A DNA stretch of 35,979 nt. Source: CALMKX01 sp036274895 (GTDB lineage: Bacteria; Acidobacteriota; Thermoanaerobaculia; Multivoradales; SZUA-115). The DNA lies in contig DASUEU010000053.1 of NCBI GenBank assembly GCA_036274895.1, forward strand, positions 1 through 35,979. Reading direction: 5' to 3'. The position numbers and the translations under genes are program-made. Under the pieces are notes generated by a model that was not told the DNA's origin, made no database searches, and saw only the letters and a program-made list of their open reading frames with translations. This document shows, piece after piece, positions 14,441-21,953 of the stretch; within the stretch, counting starts at the first letter, position 1; every line of letters begins with the position of its first letter.

Positions 14441-15910
14441 CTAAGGCACCGTCAACGACCAGCCCCCGGTGTCGCCGGTCTCGAAGCCGTCGGCGAAGAG
14501 CAGCGTCCCCAGGGTGCCATCGGGGCGGAGGTTCTGGGCCAGGAGGTCACGGGGGGTCTCGCCGTCGGTCCAGGCGTAGATGGCGAAGCCGCCGGAGCTC
14601 ACCGTGCCGGCGAGGCGCGAGGTACCGCTGTTGCCGGTCTTGACGCTGGCGATCCCCGGGGTCCACACCAGTGCGCCGGTGGTGTCGAGGCGCGCGGCAC
14701 GGATCGGCTGATCGTCGAAGACCTCCGTCTGAGCCCAGGCCACCACCGGCTCCGCGCCGAGCAACAGGGTGTTGACCTGGGAGACGTCTTCACCTCCCAG
14801 GGGCACGATCACCTGGCCTGAGTCCGTCCACTGCCGCGCCCCCGTCGCGTCCAGGCGCTGGCCCCAGACGCCGATCTGGTTCTGGAGCGAGTTGGTCTCC
14901 CGCCAGAAGACGTAGAGGTCGCCGGTGGCGGTGTCGAAGGCAGCAGACGGCGAAGAGCGCAGCTGCCCGGCCAGCGTCGAGGCCTCGACGCCGTTGTGGG
15001 CGAAGACCTCGGTGCCGTTGGCCAGGATGCGCTGGGCGCGCACCTGGAGCGAGGGCGAGGAGGTGTACCAGGTGAACACGGCCCCGCCGGCGCCGTCCGA
15101 CTGGAAGGGCGGGAAGTTGCCGAACTGGAGGGTGCCGCCGGCCGCGTCGTAGACCTGGACGTGGCCGGCCGCCCACAGCGAGGCGCCGTCCGCCGAGGCG
15201 AGCTTCTGGGCCCAGAGGTGGCGGGCCGGATTGGGCACCCAGGAGACGATGGCGGTGCCGGCGTCGCTGGCTCTCAGATCAGCGATCAGAAAGCTGCCGC
15301 TCGCCGGCGTCAGGGAGACGCCGCTGCCCCAGAGCGGCGAGCCCATGGCGTCGAGCTTCTGGACCTTGACCTCGGCGCCCTGGGACCAGGCCACCACCAC
15401 GTTGCCGTCGGTGGTGCCGGCGATGCGCGGCGAATTCGCGTCTCCCGCCCCGGAGGAGACCTGGATTCCCGGTGTGCCCCAGAGCGGCGTCCCGCTCGGG
15501 TCCACCTTCGAGGCGTAGACGTGCACGCCGCTGCCGGTGTCGTACCGGTAGGCCAGGAGGGCGTTGCCGGCGGTGTCGATCGAGAGGCCGTAGTCCTGGG
15601 TCGAGGAAAAGTCGCGGTCGGCCACCAGCACCCCGTTGTGGGCCCACACCTCGTTGCCCAGGACGCTCAGCCGCTGGAGGCGCACGTCGTAGCCGCCCGC
15701 GGCGTTGTCGAACCAGCTGGCGTAGCAGCCGCCGTCCGCGGTCGGAACCAGCTTGGGCTGCACCTGCTCGTTGGCGCCGTCCGCCACCACCACGTGGTTG
15801 GCACCGTCGGAGGGCCATGAGGCCGCGGCCGGCGAAGCCGGGCTCACCGCCAGAACGAAGCCGAGAGCGAGGCCGAAGCGAAGCAGCCGGGACACCGGAG
15901 ATCGAACCAC
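14441..15910 (-). CDS. Secreted repeat protein with C-terminal DGFE..W motif
   Basis: 489 aa from GTG 15910, which has GGAGG 7 bases upstream and is followed by a signal peptide (RLLRFGLALGFVLAVSPASPAAA). An in-frame ATG at 16042 is rejected for lack of these. The body consists of about six to seven beta-rich repeats, each with a pattern like 'VRLQRLSVLGNEVWAHNGVLV', 'VQKLDAMGSPLWGSGVSL', 'GQRLDATGARQWTDSGQVI': a strand, an Asp/Gly turn, and a conserved Trp. This suggests a beta-propeller-like exoprotein. The C-terminus FADGFETGDTGGWSLTVP is a short tail I recall from many secreted proteins in Acidobacteriota and some Gammaproteobacteria; its role is unknown. It is monocistronic by spacing and divergent from the DUF2071 gene. 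No enzyme signature is seen. Confidence 0.78.
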   Translation of the reverse strand: MVRSPVSRLLRFGLALGFVLAVSPASPAAASWPSDGANHVVVADGANEQVQPKLVPTADGGCYASWFDNAAGGYDVRLQRLSVLGNEVWAHNGVLVADRDFSSTQDYGLSIDTAGNALLAYRYDTGSGVHVYASKVDPSGTPLWGTPGIQVSSGAGDANSPRIAGTTDGNVVVAWSQGAEVKVQKLDAMGSPLWGSGVSLTPASGSFLIADLRASDAGTAIVSWVPNPARHLWAQKLASADGASLWAAGHVQVYDAAGGTLQFGNFPPFQSDGAGGAVFTWYTSSPSLQVRAQRILANGTEVFAHNGVEASTLAGQLRSSPSAAFDTATGDLYVFWRETNSLQNQIGVWGQRLDATGARQWTDSGQVIVPLGGEDVSQVNTLLLGAEPVVAWAQTEVFDDQPIRAARLDTTGALVWTPGIASVKTGNSGTSRLAGTVSSGGFAIYAWTDGETPRDLLAQNLRPDGTLGTLLFADGFETGDTGGWSLTVP

Positions 15911-16040
15911 GTCAGAACCTCCACGAGCCGGCGCGAGCGGCGATGGGGCGTTGGGGGAGCGGTGAATATAGCAGCGGGTGCCAGCCGAGCCGGGAGCGAC
16001 GCTAGAATCGCTCCGCTCCACCCAGGCCCGAGCTCTCCCC

Positions 16041-16787
16041 ATGCACCCCGCCCTCAGCCGCCTCGATCACCGCCCCTGGCCCCTGCCCTCGGCTCGCTGG
16101 ACCTGGCGGCAGGCGTGGTGCGACCTGCTCTTCGCCCACTGGCCGGTGCCCGCCGCGGTGTTGCGGCCGCTGGTACCGCCCGAGCTCACCGTCCAGGAGT
16201 GGGACGGCACTTCCTGGGTGGCCGTGGTGCCGTTTCGGATGGAGGGGGTGATGCGCCGGCCCCTGCCGGACCTGCCCTGGATCTCGGCCTTCCCGGAGCT
16301 GAACCTGCGCCTCTACGTGGAGCGAGACGGCATCCCCGGAGTGTGGTTCCTGAGCCTGGACGCCACCAATCCGCTCGCCGTCCTCGCCGCGCGGCGTCTC
16401 TTCCACCTGCCGTACTTCCGCGCCGACATCACCATGGAGACCGCCGGGAGCGACTTCCTCTACCGCTCGAAGCGACGGCGGGCCGCCGGCGGCGGCGCCT
16501 TCAGAGGTCGCTACCGGCCCACCTCGGAGCCCTACGAGGCCACGCCCGGGACCCTCGAGCATTGGCTGACCGAGCGCTACTGCCTCTACGCCGCCGATCC
16601 GCGAGGTCGCCTCTACCGGGCCGAGGTGCACCACGCGCCCTGGCCCCTCCAGCGCGCCGAGGCCGAGATCGAGGAGAACAGCCTCTTTGCGGGCCACTTC
16701 CCGGGCCCGACCGGCCCCCCGGCCCTGCTCCACTTCGCGCGGCGGATCGAAGTGGTGATGTGGTCGCCCCTGCCCGTCGTGGCGTGA
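16041..16787 (+). CDS. DUF2071 / YqjF-like protein
   Basis: 248 aa from ATG 16041. The sequence follows the DUF2071 family: HRPWPLPSARWTWRQAWCDLLFAHWPVP, then LRPLVPPELTVQEWDGTSWVAVVPFRMEGV, ELNLRLYVERDGIPGVWFLSLDA, and FLYRSKRR. Members are cytosolic beta-rich proteins similar to acetoacetate-decarboxylase-like folds; no reaction is established. It ends 9 bases before the opposite stop of the PQQ-like protein gene, so transcription converges. An upstream in-frame ATG at 15978 would add 21 residues without homology. No obvious ribosome site precedes either start, so a leaderless or weakly initiated message is possible. Confidence 0.85.
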   Translation: MHPALSRLDHRPWPLPSARWTWRQAWCDLLFAHWPVPAAVLRPLVPPELTVQEWDGTSWVAVVPFRMEGVMRRPLPDLPWISAFPELNLRLYVERDGIPGVWFLSLDATNPLAVLAARRLFHLPYFRADITMETAGSDFLYRSKRRRAAGGGAFRGRYRPTSEPYEATPGTLEHWLTERYCLYAADPRGRLYRAEVHHAPWPLQRAEAEIEENSLFAGHFPGPTGPPALLHFARRIEVVMWSPLPVVA

Positions 16788-16796
16788 GGCGGGCCG

Positions 16797-18740
16797 CTAC
16801 TCGTCACAGGTGGCGAACGCCGAAGTGTCGGTGATCGTCGGCGCCGTCTGGCCGAGGGCGTTGGGATACTCGCGAACGAGGGCGGTGCGGGTGTCGAGCA
16901 CGCGTAAGGTCAGCTCGACGTCGGTGGTGGCGGCCGCGAACACCCAGACGTGGCCATTGACCGGACATCCGTCCAGGACCTTGACCAACATCTCCCAGTT
17001 CGCAGGGTCGAAGAACCAGAAGAGCCCCGAATCGGCGGAACCCACCGGCGCGACCCTGCCGTCACCGCTCACGCCCTGGGCGGTCCGGTACTCCACCGTC
17101 ACCTGGAAGCGACCCCCGTTCAGGCAGAGGGTGCGCTCGTCGGCCACGCAGCCTCCGGCACCCGCCTCGGGCCGGACGACGTAGAGCCGAGGATCGATGT
17201 CCACGCCGCTGCAGGCGCCGGACTCGATGGGGAAGATCGCGCACACCGCGCGGCGCGTCTCGCCGAAGTAGAGGTTGCCCTCCGGCCCCAGCACCGGGTG
17301 GGCCCATTCCAGGAGGCCCGGGATCGGCAGCTGCCAGAGCAACCCGCCGGCCTCGCCGAGGGCGTAGACCCAACCGCCGGCGAGCCGGCCCGACACGCCG
17401 GTGTAGATCACCCCCTCGCGGTCGATGGCCAGCCCGGTCAGGCTGCCGATGCCGCCGTGGGCTTCGGGGTCGAAGGGCTCGGGCCACAGGGCCGCCCCGG
17501 TCGCCGGGTCGAGAGCGTAGAGCTTGCCCCCCGGCAGATAGCCGACGAGTGGCACGAAGACCGAGCCGGAGCCGGCGTAGACACGGGTGGTGCTTCCGCC
17601 GACCTCGCGCAGGGCGAGGCCGATGCTGAAGGTGGTGCGCCCGCGGTCGAGGTCGACCATCGCCGGCCATGCCGGCTCGGCGTGGGTGCCCCGGTCGCGG
17701 AGGGCGAAGGCCACGGCGGTCCGGCCGGTGGCGTAAAGCTCCGAGCCGGTCGCGAACAGAGTGCCGTCCGTGCCGACCGCGAGCGCCGTGGTCCAGACCG
17801 TCGGGTGGCCGGGCTCCCCGGTGTTGATCGGCGAGTGGATCCACTTGAGGGGTGCCGGGCCGGGACCGACCCCGCCCAGGGCGAAGGCCAGGATGGTCCC
17901 GGGAATGGACTCGTCCCAGTCGTCCACCGCCGGCCCCCAGGCACCGGCCACGTACAGCGTGCGCCCGTCCGGGGATAAAGCGGGGGCCGCGACGAAGAGG
18001 TTGGGGTAGCTCGCCTCGGCCTGGGGGTAGCGCCAGAGCAGGCCGCCCGTGGGGCTGACGGCGTAAATCGCGTTGGTCTCGTGGGGTCCGGCGGCTGCGG
18101 TGGCCAGGTAGATCGTGCCGTCCGGGGCCACCAGGGGCGCGGCGATCACCTCTCCCCCGCCGTCCGGGTCCCCGGGGTCGAGGGGGTTGAAAGTGCGAAA
18201 GACCCAGCGCAGTGCTCCGCTCGCCGCCTCGACGGCGTAGAGCTTGCCGTCCCCGCGACCGACGTAGAGCACCGAGCCGTCGGCCGACAGGGCGGCCGTC
18301 CCCTCCACCGTACCGTTGTAGTAGCTGACGGTGCCACCCTGGGGGCATTGACCGGGGGTGCCGGGGCGGCCGGGGTAGTGGTAACAGTAGGGCACGCGGT
18401 CGCCGGGGAAGGGCGCCGGCCAGGCAGGCTCGAGGTCGGGGCGGAAGGCGAAGACCTTGCCGTCGCTCTTGTCCCAGAGGGTGCGATCGACCTCGCCCAG
18501 GCTGCGGATCACGCCCCAGGTGCCGGTGAAGAGGGTGCCGCCGGCGGCCACCGTGACCGGCACGTTGATCGCCTGCTCGGTGGCCAGGGCCAAGGAGGTC
18601 ACGTCCGTCGGCGAGCGGGGGCCCACCACGCTGCTCTGGCCGGTCCGGCGCACGTCGTGGCCCTCTGTGGGCCAGCCCTCACCCGCCGCCGGCGAAGCGG
18701 CGAGCCAGAAGAGCAGCAGGGGGCCGAGAAGCTTCGTCAC
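16797..18740 (-). CDS. Secreted PQQ-like beta-propeller protein with C-terminal secretion-associated module
   Basis: 647 aa, start GTG 18740 preceded by GGAG. The signal peptide ends SPAAGEG|WP near residue 21. Residues ~25-520 contain repeated blades resembling PQQ-dehydrogenase/BamB repeats: DGSVLYVGRGDGKLYAVEAASGALRWVF, DGTIYLATA...NAIYAVSPTGGLLWRYP, GGKLYALDPATGAALWP and GWVYALGEAGGLLWQLP. Free dehydrogenase catalytic residues were not identified, so it is probably a binding or structural propeller. Residues ~545-647 form a distinct C-terminal module (LCLNGGRFQVTVEYR ... SGLFWFFDPANWEMLVKVLDG ... DTSAFATC). I recall this module as a recurrent C-terminal domain on many unrelated secreted proteins in Acidobacteriota and Planctomycetota. 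It has no operon partner. Confidence 0.85.
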   Translation of the reverse strand: MTKLLGPLLLFWLAASPAAGEGWPTEGHDVRRTGQSSVVGPRSPTDVTSLALATEQAINVPVTVAAGGTLFTGTWGVIRSLGEVDRTLWDKSDGKVFAFRPDLEPAWPAPFPGDRVPYCYHYPGRPGTPGQCPQGGTVSYYNGTVEGTAALSADGSVLYVGRGDGKLYAVEAASGALRWVFRTFNPLDPGDPDGGGEVIAAPLVAPDGTIYLATAAAGPHETNAIYAVSPTGGLLWRYPQAEASYPNLFVAAPALSPDGRTLYVAGAWGPAVDDWDESIPGTILAFALGGVGPGPAPLKWIHSPINTGEPGHPTVWTTALAVGTDGTLFATGSELYATGRTAVAFALRDRGTHAEPAWPAMVDLDRGRTTFSIGLALREVGGSTTRVYAGSGSVFVPLVGYLPGGKLYALDPATGAALWPEPFDPEAHGGIGSLTGLAIDREGVIYTGVSGRLAGGWVYALGEAGGLLWQLPIPGLLEWAHPVLGPEGNLYFGETRRAVCAIFPIESGACSGVDIDPRLYVVRPEAGAGGCVADERTLCLNGGRFQVTVEYRTAQGVSGDGRVAPVGSADSGLFWFFDPANWEMLVKVLDGCPVNGHVWVFAAATTDVELTLRVLDTRTALVREYPNALGQTAPTITDTSAFATCDE

Positions 18741-18764
18741 GGTGCTCCGGATGTTGGCACGAAA

Positions 18765-18782
18765 GCGGCGCCGAGGCGCCGC
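18765..18782 (-). terminator. GC hairpin, second copy of a repeated terminator
   Basis: GCGGCGCCGAGGCGCCGC folds into a near-perfect stem, followed on the minus strand by CTTTCG. With the flanking GCACTCCA it duplicates the hairpin at 20530-20547. The arms differ at one position but stay paired (C-G here, A-T there), a compensatory change. It would terminate the rhombosortase transcript. Confidence 0.6.
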
Positions 18783-18966
18783 ACTCCAAATTGCGACTCA
18801 AGTCCCCTGGGGCCGGCGAGCCGGGGCATGGGCAGCACTGCTATCCCTTCGGGGCAGCCCTGGCTCTGGCCGTTGGGTTGCGGGTACCGCCATCGGCCAC
18901 GTCGACGCCCGGCAGGCAGCCGGGAGAGCTTGCGGCTCGGCGCGCCGCCTGGGTCCTCGCCAGGGC
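18783..18966 (-). pseudogene. Degenerate duplicate of the 3' end of the 20563-21846 hydrolase-like gene
   Basis: Read on the minus strand, the segment encodes ALARTQAARRAASSPGCLPGVDVADGGT, matching ALMKACDAAATAPAGCLPDVNVADGGT near the end of the gene at 20563-21846. A one-base deletion then shifts the frame, after which NGQSQGCPEG and AVLPM continue the match in another frame. Nucleotide similarity is roughly 80% by eye, including a 23-base identical stretch near 18853-18875. The stop region (CAAGTCCCCTG) is recognisable, but the shifted frame gives an early TAG. It is not a gene of its own: it lies between the rhombosortase stop and a copy of the same terminator hairpin. Lengths from hairpin to the conserved ALMK/ALAR codons are 184 and 186 bases, so the copies are colinear. 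It fills most of the 18741-18983 gap. Confidence 0.75.
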
Positions 18967-18983
18967 CCTGCCCCCCGTCCTCC

Positions 18984-19568
18984 TCACCGCCCCTTCTCCC
19001 ACCTGCTGCCCTGCACCAGGACGGCAGCGCTGAGCCCGGCCGCGGCGCCGGCCAGATGCACGGCTGGTGTGACGGCGATCCCGGCCGGCAGGGCCCCCGC
19101 GAAAAGCTGCCGGCCGAGGGCGAGCTCCAGGACGACCTTCAGCACGAAGCCTCCAGCCGCCAGCAGCGCCAGCCAACGCGCGCCGCCTCTGCCCTCGATC
19201 CACAACCGGGCTGCCAGGGCCAGAAACAACGCCGCCGCGAGACCGGAGCTGCCGCGGTAGCGCGTGAGGGTTGGCGAGAGCAGGTGCACCGTGAGCGCGA
19301 TCAGAGGCAGCGCGAGGGCCAGAGCGAGGACCAGCGTGCGTCGCCGCGCCACTCGCTCGAGCCAGGTGCCGAGGAGCGCGACGGCTGCCAGGTCGATCAC
19401 CGCCATGCGCGGCGTCCAGTGCACCAGCTGACCGGTGAGGAGGCGCCAGGCCTCGCCCCGCTCGACGGCTCCTCGCAAGTACTCGAACAGCTCGGGCCGC
19501 GACAGGCTGAGCGCAGCCGCCGCCGCGACCACGCCGAGGGTGAGCCAGGGAAAGGGGGCTCGGCTCAC
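18984..19568 (-). CDS. Rhombosortase-type rhomboid intramembrane protease
   Basis: 194 aa with about six hydrophobic segments. The active-site serine is in RGSSG (Ser108) and the histidine in AVHLAGAAAGL (His171), the GxSG...H dyad of rhomboid proteases. GEAWRLLTGQLVHW is the usual N-terminal signature of the rhombosortase branch. Rhombosortases cleave proteins bearing a C-terminal Gly-rich / hydrophobic / Arg-rich signal (GlyGly-CTERM). Such a protein is encoded immediately upstream: start GTG and the previous TGA share four bases (GTGA, 19565-19568), so translation is coupled and the two form a dedicated protease-substrate pair. The protein ends normally (SRWEKGR). Downstream lies the degenerate repeat and a terminator hairpin. 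Specificity for the neighbour is inference from gene order. Confidence 0.87.
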   Translation of the reverse strand: MSRAPFPWLTLGVVAAAAALSLSRPELFEYLRGAVERGEAWRLLTGQLVHWTPRMAVIDLAAVALLGTWLERVARRRTLVLALALALPLIALTVHLLSPTLTRYRGSSGLAAALFLALAARLWIEGRGGARWLALLAAGGFVLKVVLELALGRQLFAGALPAGIAVTPAVHLAGAAAGLSAAVLVQGSRWEKGR

Positions 19569-20470
19569 CGCGAGGGAGCGGGTCCCCGTGCCGGGCGCCG
19601 CCGGCCCACGAGCCAGGCCAGAGCGAGCAGGCCGGCGAGGGTCACCTCGAAGGGGCCGAAGGCCCCCGCTCCACCTCCCCCGCCCCCGCTGGTGTTCACC
19701 TGCTGACCGGCAGCGTCGTAGACCGCGATCCGCGGCGTGCCCTGGCCGCGCACGGTGCCGCTCTGGCTCTGCTGCTCGAACGCCTGGAGAGCCGCCCCGA
19801 GGTTGACGATCAGATCGTCGGTCGCCTTGGCGAAGCCCTCGGTGGAGAAACGGCGACGCTTGCGGGTCTCGTTGAGCGGGCTCGAGCGGCCACCCACCGT
19901 GCTCTCGCCCGCGGCCCGGAAGAGCAAGGCTCGCGAAGGGATGTCGTAGATCACCGCGTCGACCAGGGTGCGGACCTCGTTCTTCTCGCCTTCGATCAGC
20001 AGCGGCCCGATCACCGTCAGGTAGGTCCAGGAGGCGCGCGTGGACTCGGTGAACTGCGCCTGGTCGTAGGAGACCAGCACCATCAGGTCGATGCCGAGCG
20101 TGGCCCGAAGTCGGTCGAGGTTGGTGAAGCCTCCGCCCGGCGTGAGGTAGAGCGACGGCACCACCTCGATGGTCCCCACCCCCTTGGCCTTGCGGAACGC
20201 CGCCGCCACCTTGTCGAGCAGGGCCTGCCGCTCGGCTTCGGTGAGGGCGCCGGTGTCGCCGCCATAACTAGCCGTGCCTCCCGGCGCGAACGCCAGCCCC
20301 ACCCGCACCGGCAAGCGCAGGGTGACGTCGGTGGCCGCCACCTGGGCGGCGGTGCCGCTCGGATAGAGGAAATCGAGGGCGCTGCTCGAACGCCGGGCCG
20401 GGGCGTAGCCGGTGCAGGCGATCTCGACAGACAGCAGGAGGAGGACAGGAACCAGGGCACGCCGTGGCAT
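19565..20470 (-). CDS. Rhombotarget lipoprotein with GlyGly-CTERM signal
   Basis: 301 aa; start ATG 20470 has GGAGG 5 bases upstream (a GTG two codons earlier abuts the GGAG and is rejected). An N-terminal hydrophobic signal ends VEIAC, a probable lipoprotein site with an unusual Glu at -3. The body (SSALDFLYPSG, LPVRVGLAFAPG, LTEAERQALLDKVAAAFR, IEVVPSLYLTPGGGFTNLDRL, LMVLVSYDQAQF, AVIYDIPSRALLFRA, EGFAKATDDLIVNL) matches what I recall of the family named rhombotarget lipoprotein. The last 45 residues are a textbook GlyGly-CTERM: a run of six glycines, a hydrophobic helix (VTLAGLLALAWLVG) and a basic end RRRPAR. The tail would be cleaved by the rhombosortase encoded next, leaving a lipid-anchored or released surface protein. 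Its biochemical role is unknown. Confidence 0.88.
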   Translation of the reverse strand: MPRRALVPVLLLLSVEIACTGYAPARRSSSALDFLYPSGTAAQVAATDVTLRLPVRVGLAFAPGGTASYGGDTGALTEAERQALLDKVAAAFRKAKGVGTIEVVPSLYLTPGGGFTNLDRLRATLGIDLMVLVSYDQAQFTESTRASWTYLTVIGPLLIEGEKNEVRTLVDAVIYDIPSRALLFRAAGESTVGGRSSPLNETRKRRRFSTEGFAKATDDLIVNLGAALQAFEQQSQSGTVRGQGTPRIAVYDAAGQQVNTSGGGGGGAGAFGPFEVTLAGLLALAWLVGRRRPARGPAPSR

Positions 20471-20529
20471 GGTCACCTCCAGTAGCGGGTTCGAGCGAGG
20501 TCAGTGGCTTGTGATCCTAACAAGACGCA

Positions 20530-20547
20530 GCGGCGACCCGTCGCCGC
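20530..20547 (-). terminator. GC hairpin terminator of the hydrolase-like gene
   Basis: GCGGCGA-CCCG-TCGCCGC is a 7-bp perfect stem about 15 bases past the TGA at 20563, followed on the minus strand by TGCGTCTTGTT. A related hairpin with one compensated base pair lies at 18765-18782. Confidence 0.65.
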
Positions 20548-20733
20548 ACTCCACGTTGCTTCTCAAGTCCCCTGCGGCGCCCGGCAGGCCGGAGTCATCG
20601 GCAGCACTGCGGTGCCTTCCGGGCAGCCCTGGCTCTGGCCGTTCGCGTTGCAGGTGCCGCCGTCGGCGACGTTGACGTCGGGCAGGCAGCCGGCCGGGGC
20701 GGTGGCCGCGGCGTCGCAGGCCTTCATCAACGC
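20530..20733 (-). repeat. Imperfect direct repeat bracketing the rhombotarget-rhombosortase cassette (intact copy)
   Basis: This segment (3' end of the hydrolase-like gene plus its terminator hairpin) is repeated in the same orientation, about 80% alike by eye, at 18765-18966. The two copies enclose the two-gene rhombosortase cassette. Confidence 0.7.
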
Positions 20734-21846
20734 CCAGGCGAAGGAGACCCGGCAGGTGCCGGCGTCGTTGTTGAGGTTGTTCTCGAACAGCATCGCGTAG
20801 CGCTCGATCTGCCGGCGCAGCCAGCTGCCGTGGGCGTCCACGCTGGCGATGCGCGGCTTGTAGCCCTGCGCCAGGGCGTAGCCCAGCAGCTCGTCATAGA
20901 CCGCGATGCCGCCCTCGATCGTCCCTTCGAGGAAGCCGGCTCGGCGGCGGGTGTCCGGGCAGCCGAACTCGAAGGCGTGGTCGTTGAAGGCGCAGGTCTC
21001 CTGCAGCTGGGCTGGCGGCGTGTGGTAGTACCAGGGCGGCGTCTGCCGATGCTGCCAGTGCAGGCGGCACAGGCGGTGGGAGTAGCTGTCCCCCAGGCTG
21101 TGCAGGTAGGTGGCGAAGGCCGCAACCGAGCCCGGCTTCATCTGCCCGGTCTGCACCGTCTCCAGCCGCTGGTCGTAGCAGGCCCCCGACCAGGTGTTGG
21201 CGCCGGTCATCCCGAAGCCGTAGAGGCTGCGAGCGTTGAGCGAGGCGGTCTGGCCGAAGGCGAAGGCCCGCAGCACGGCCAGGTCGTCGGCCAGGGCGTC
21301 GTCCTGGGCGAAGTGGAACTGGCCGGCCCAGGGGCCGAAGCGGTGGGTGAAGAAGCCGGAGGCCGGATCCCAGAACGGCCCGCCGCCGCCCTGGGGCTGC
21401 AGGATCGGGAAGACCATGCCGAGGCCCTCGCTGCAGCCCACGGCCTGAGCGCTCGGCAGCTGGTAAGTCCAGCTGGTGGAGTTGACGTTGGTCCAGATCG
21501 GCCCGACCTGGTTGCCGTTGGCATCGGTCCCCGTGATCGTGCCCTGGTCGGTCAGCTCGTCGTTCAACGCGATCAGCTCGGCCAGGGCCGCCGCGTCCGG
21601 CGGCACCAGGGGGTTGATCGGGTTGCGCAGCTCGAGCAGGCCGGGCAGGCCGGCGCAGTAAGCCAGGGCCCGCGTCAGGTGAGTGTGGTGGGTGCTCACC
21701 GCCAAGCCCTGGTAGGCCGGGACCGGGCCATCCCCCGACCCAGCTTCCCCGGCATAGCCGAAGACCGATCCTGGGCCGGTGGCACGGACGCCCAGGATCA
21801 CACTCAGGACGAACACCGACCCTCGCAACAGACTCCCTGCACGCAT
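20563..21846 (-). CDS. Secreted metal-dependent hydrolase-like protein (phospholipase C/nuclease-like)
   Basis: 427 aa from ATG 21846, preceded by GGGGGTAGGGCG; the open frame continues upstream to 22902 but only as non-homologous sequence over the haem-binding gene. A signal peptide occupies ~1-30. The mature part has STHHTHLTRALAYCAG near residue 51 and YLHSLGDSYSHRLCRLHWQH (His249, Asp253, His257). His-x3-Asp-x3-His is the type of metal motif seen in zinc-dependent phospholipase C and related nuclease-like proteins; specificity is not established. The C-terminal ~40 residues are Cys-rich (GCLPDVNVADGGTCNANGQSQGCPEG). That region plus the terminator is duplicated, degenerate, beyond the rhombosortase gene. 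It lies 92 bases upstream of the rhombotarget gene with a hairpin between, so it is probably transcribed separately. Confidence 0.7.
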   Translation of the reverse strand: MRAGSLLRGSVFVLSVILGVRATGPGSVFGYAGEAGSGDGPVPAYQGLAVSTHHTHLTRALAYCAGLPGLLELRNPINPLVPPDAAALAELIALNDELTDQGTITGTDANGNQVGPIWTNVNSTSWTYQLPSAQAVGCSEGLGMVFPILQPQGGGGPFWDPASGFFTHRFGPWAGQFHFAQDDALADDLAVLRAFAFGQTASLNARSLYGFGMTGANTWSGACYDQRLETVQTGQMKPGSVAAFATYLHSLGDSYSHRLCRLHWQHRQTPPWYYHTPPAQLQETCAFNDHAFEFGCPDTRRRAGFLEGTIEGGIAVYDELLGYALAQGYKPRIASVDAHGSWLRRQIERYAMLFENNLNNDAGTCRVSFAWALMKACDAAATAPAGCLPDVNVADGGTCNANGQSQGCPEGTAVLPMTPACRAPQGT

Positions 21847-21953
21847 CGCCCTACCCCCTTCGGCCCGAGCCGAGGTCACTGGCTGGAAAGACCCAAGCTT
21901 AGCCATCCCCGGGGGAGATGCAACAGAGGGCTGAGGAAATTCGAAAGCGCCGG

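Noticed and set aside
16041..16042. ATG 16042 as the start of the secreted repeat protein on the minus strand
   Set aside because: GTG 15910 has GGAGG at ideal spacing and begins a signal peptide; the extension has neither.
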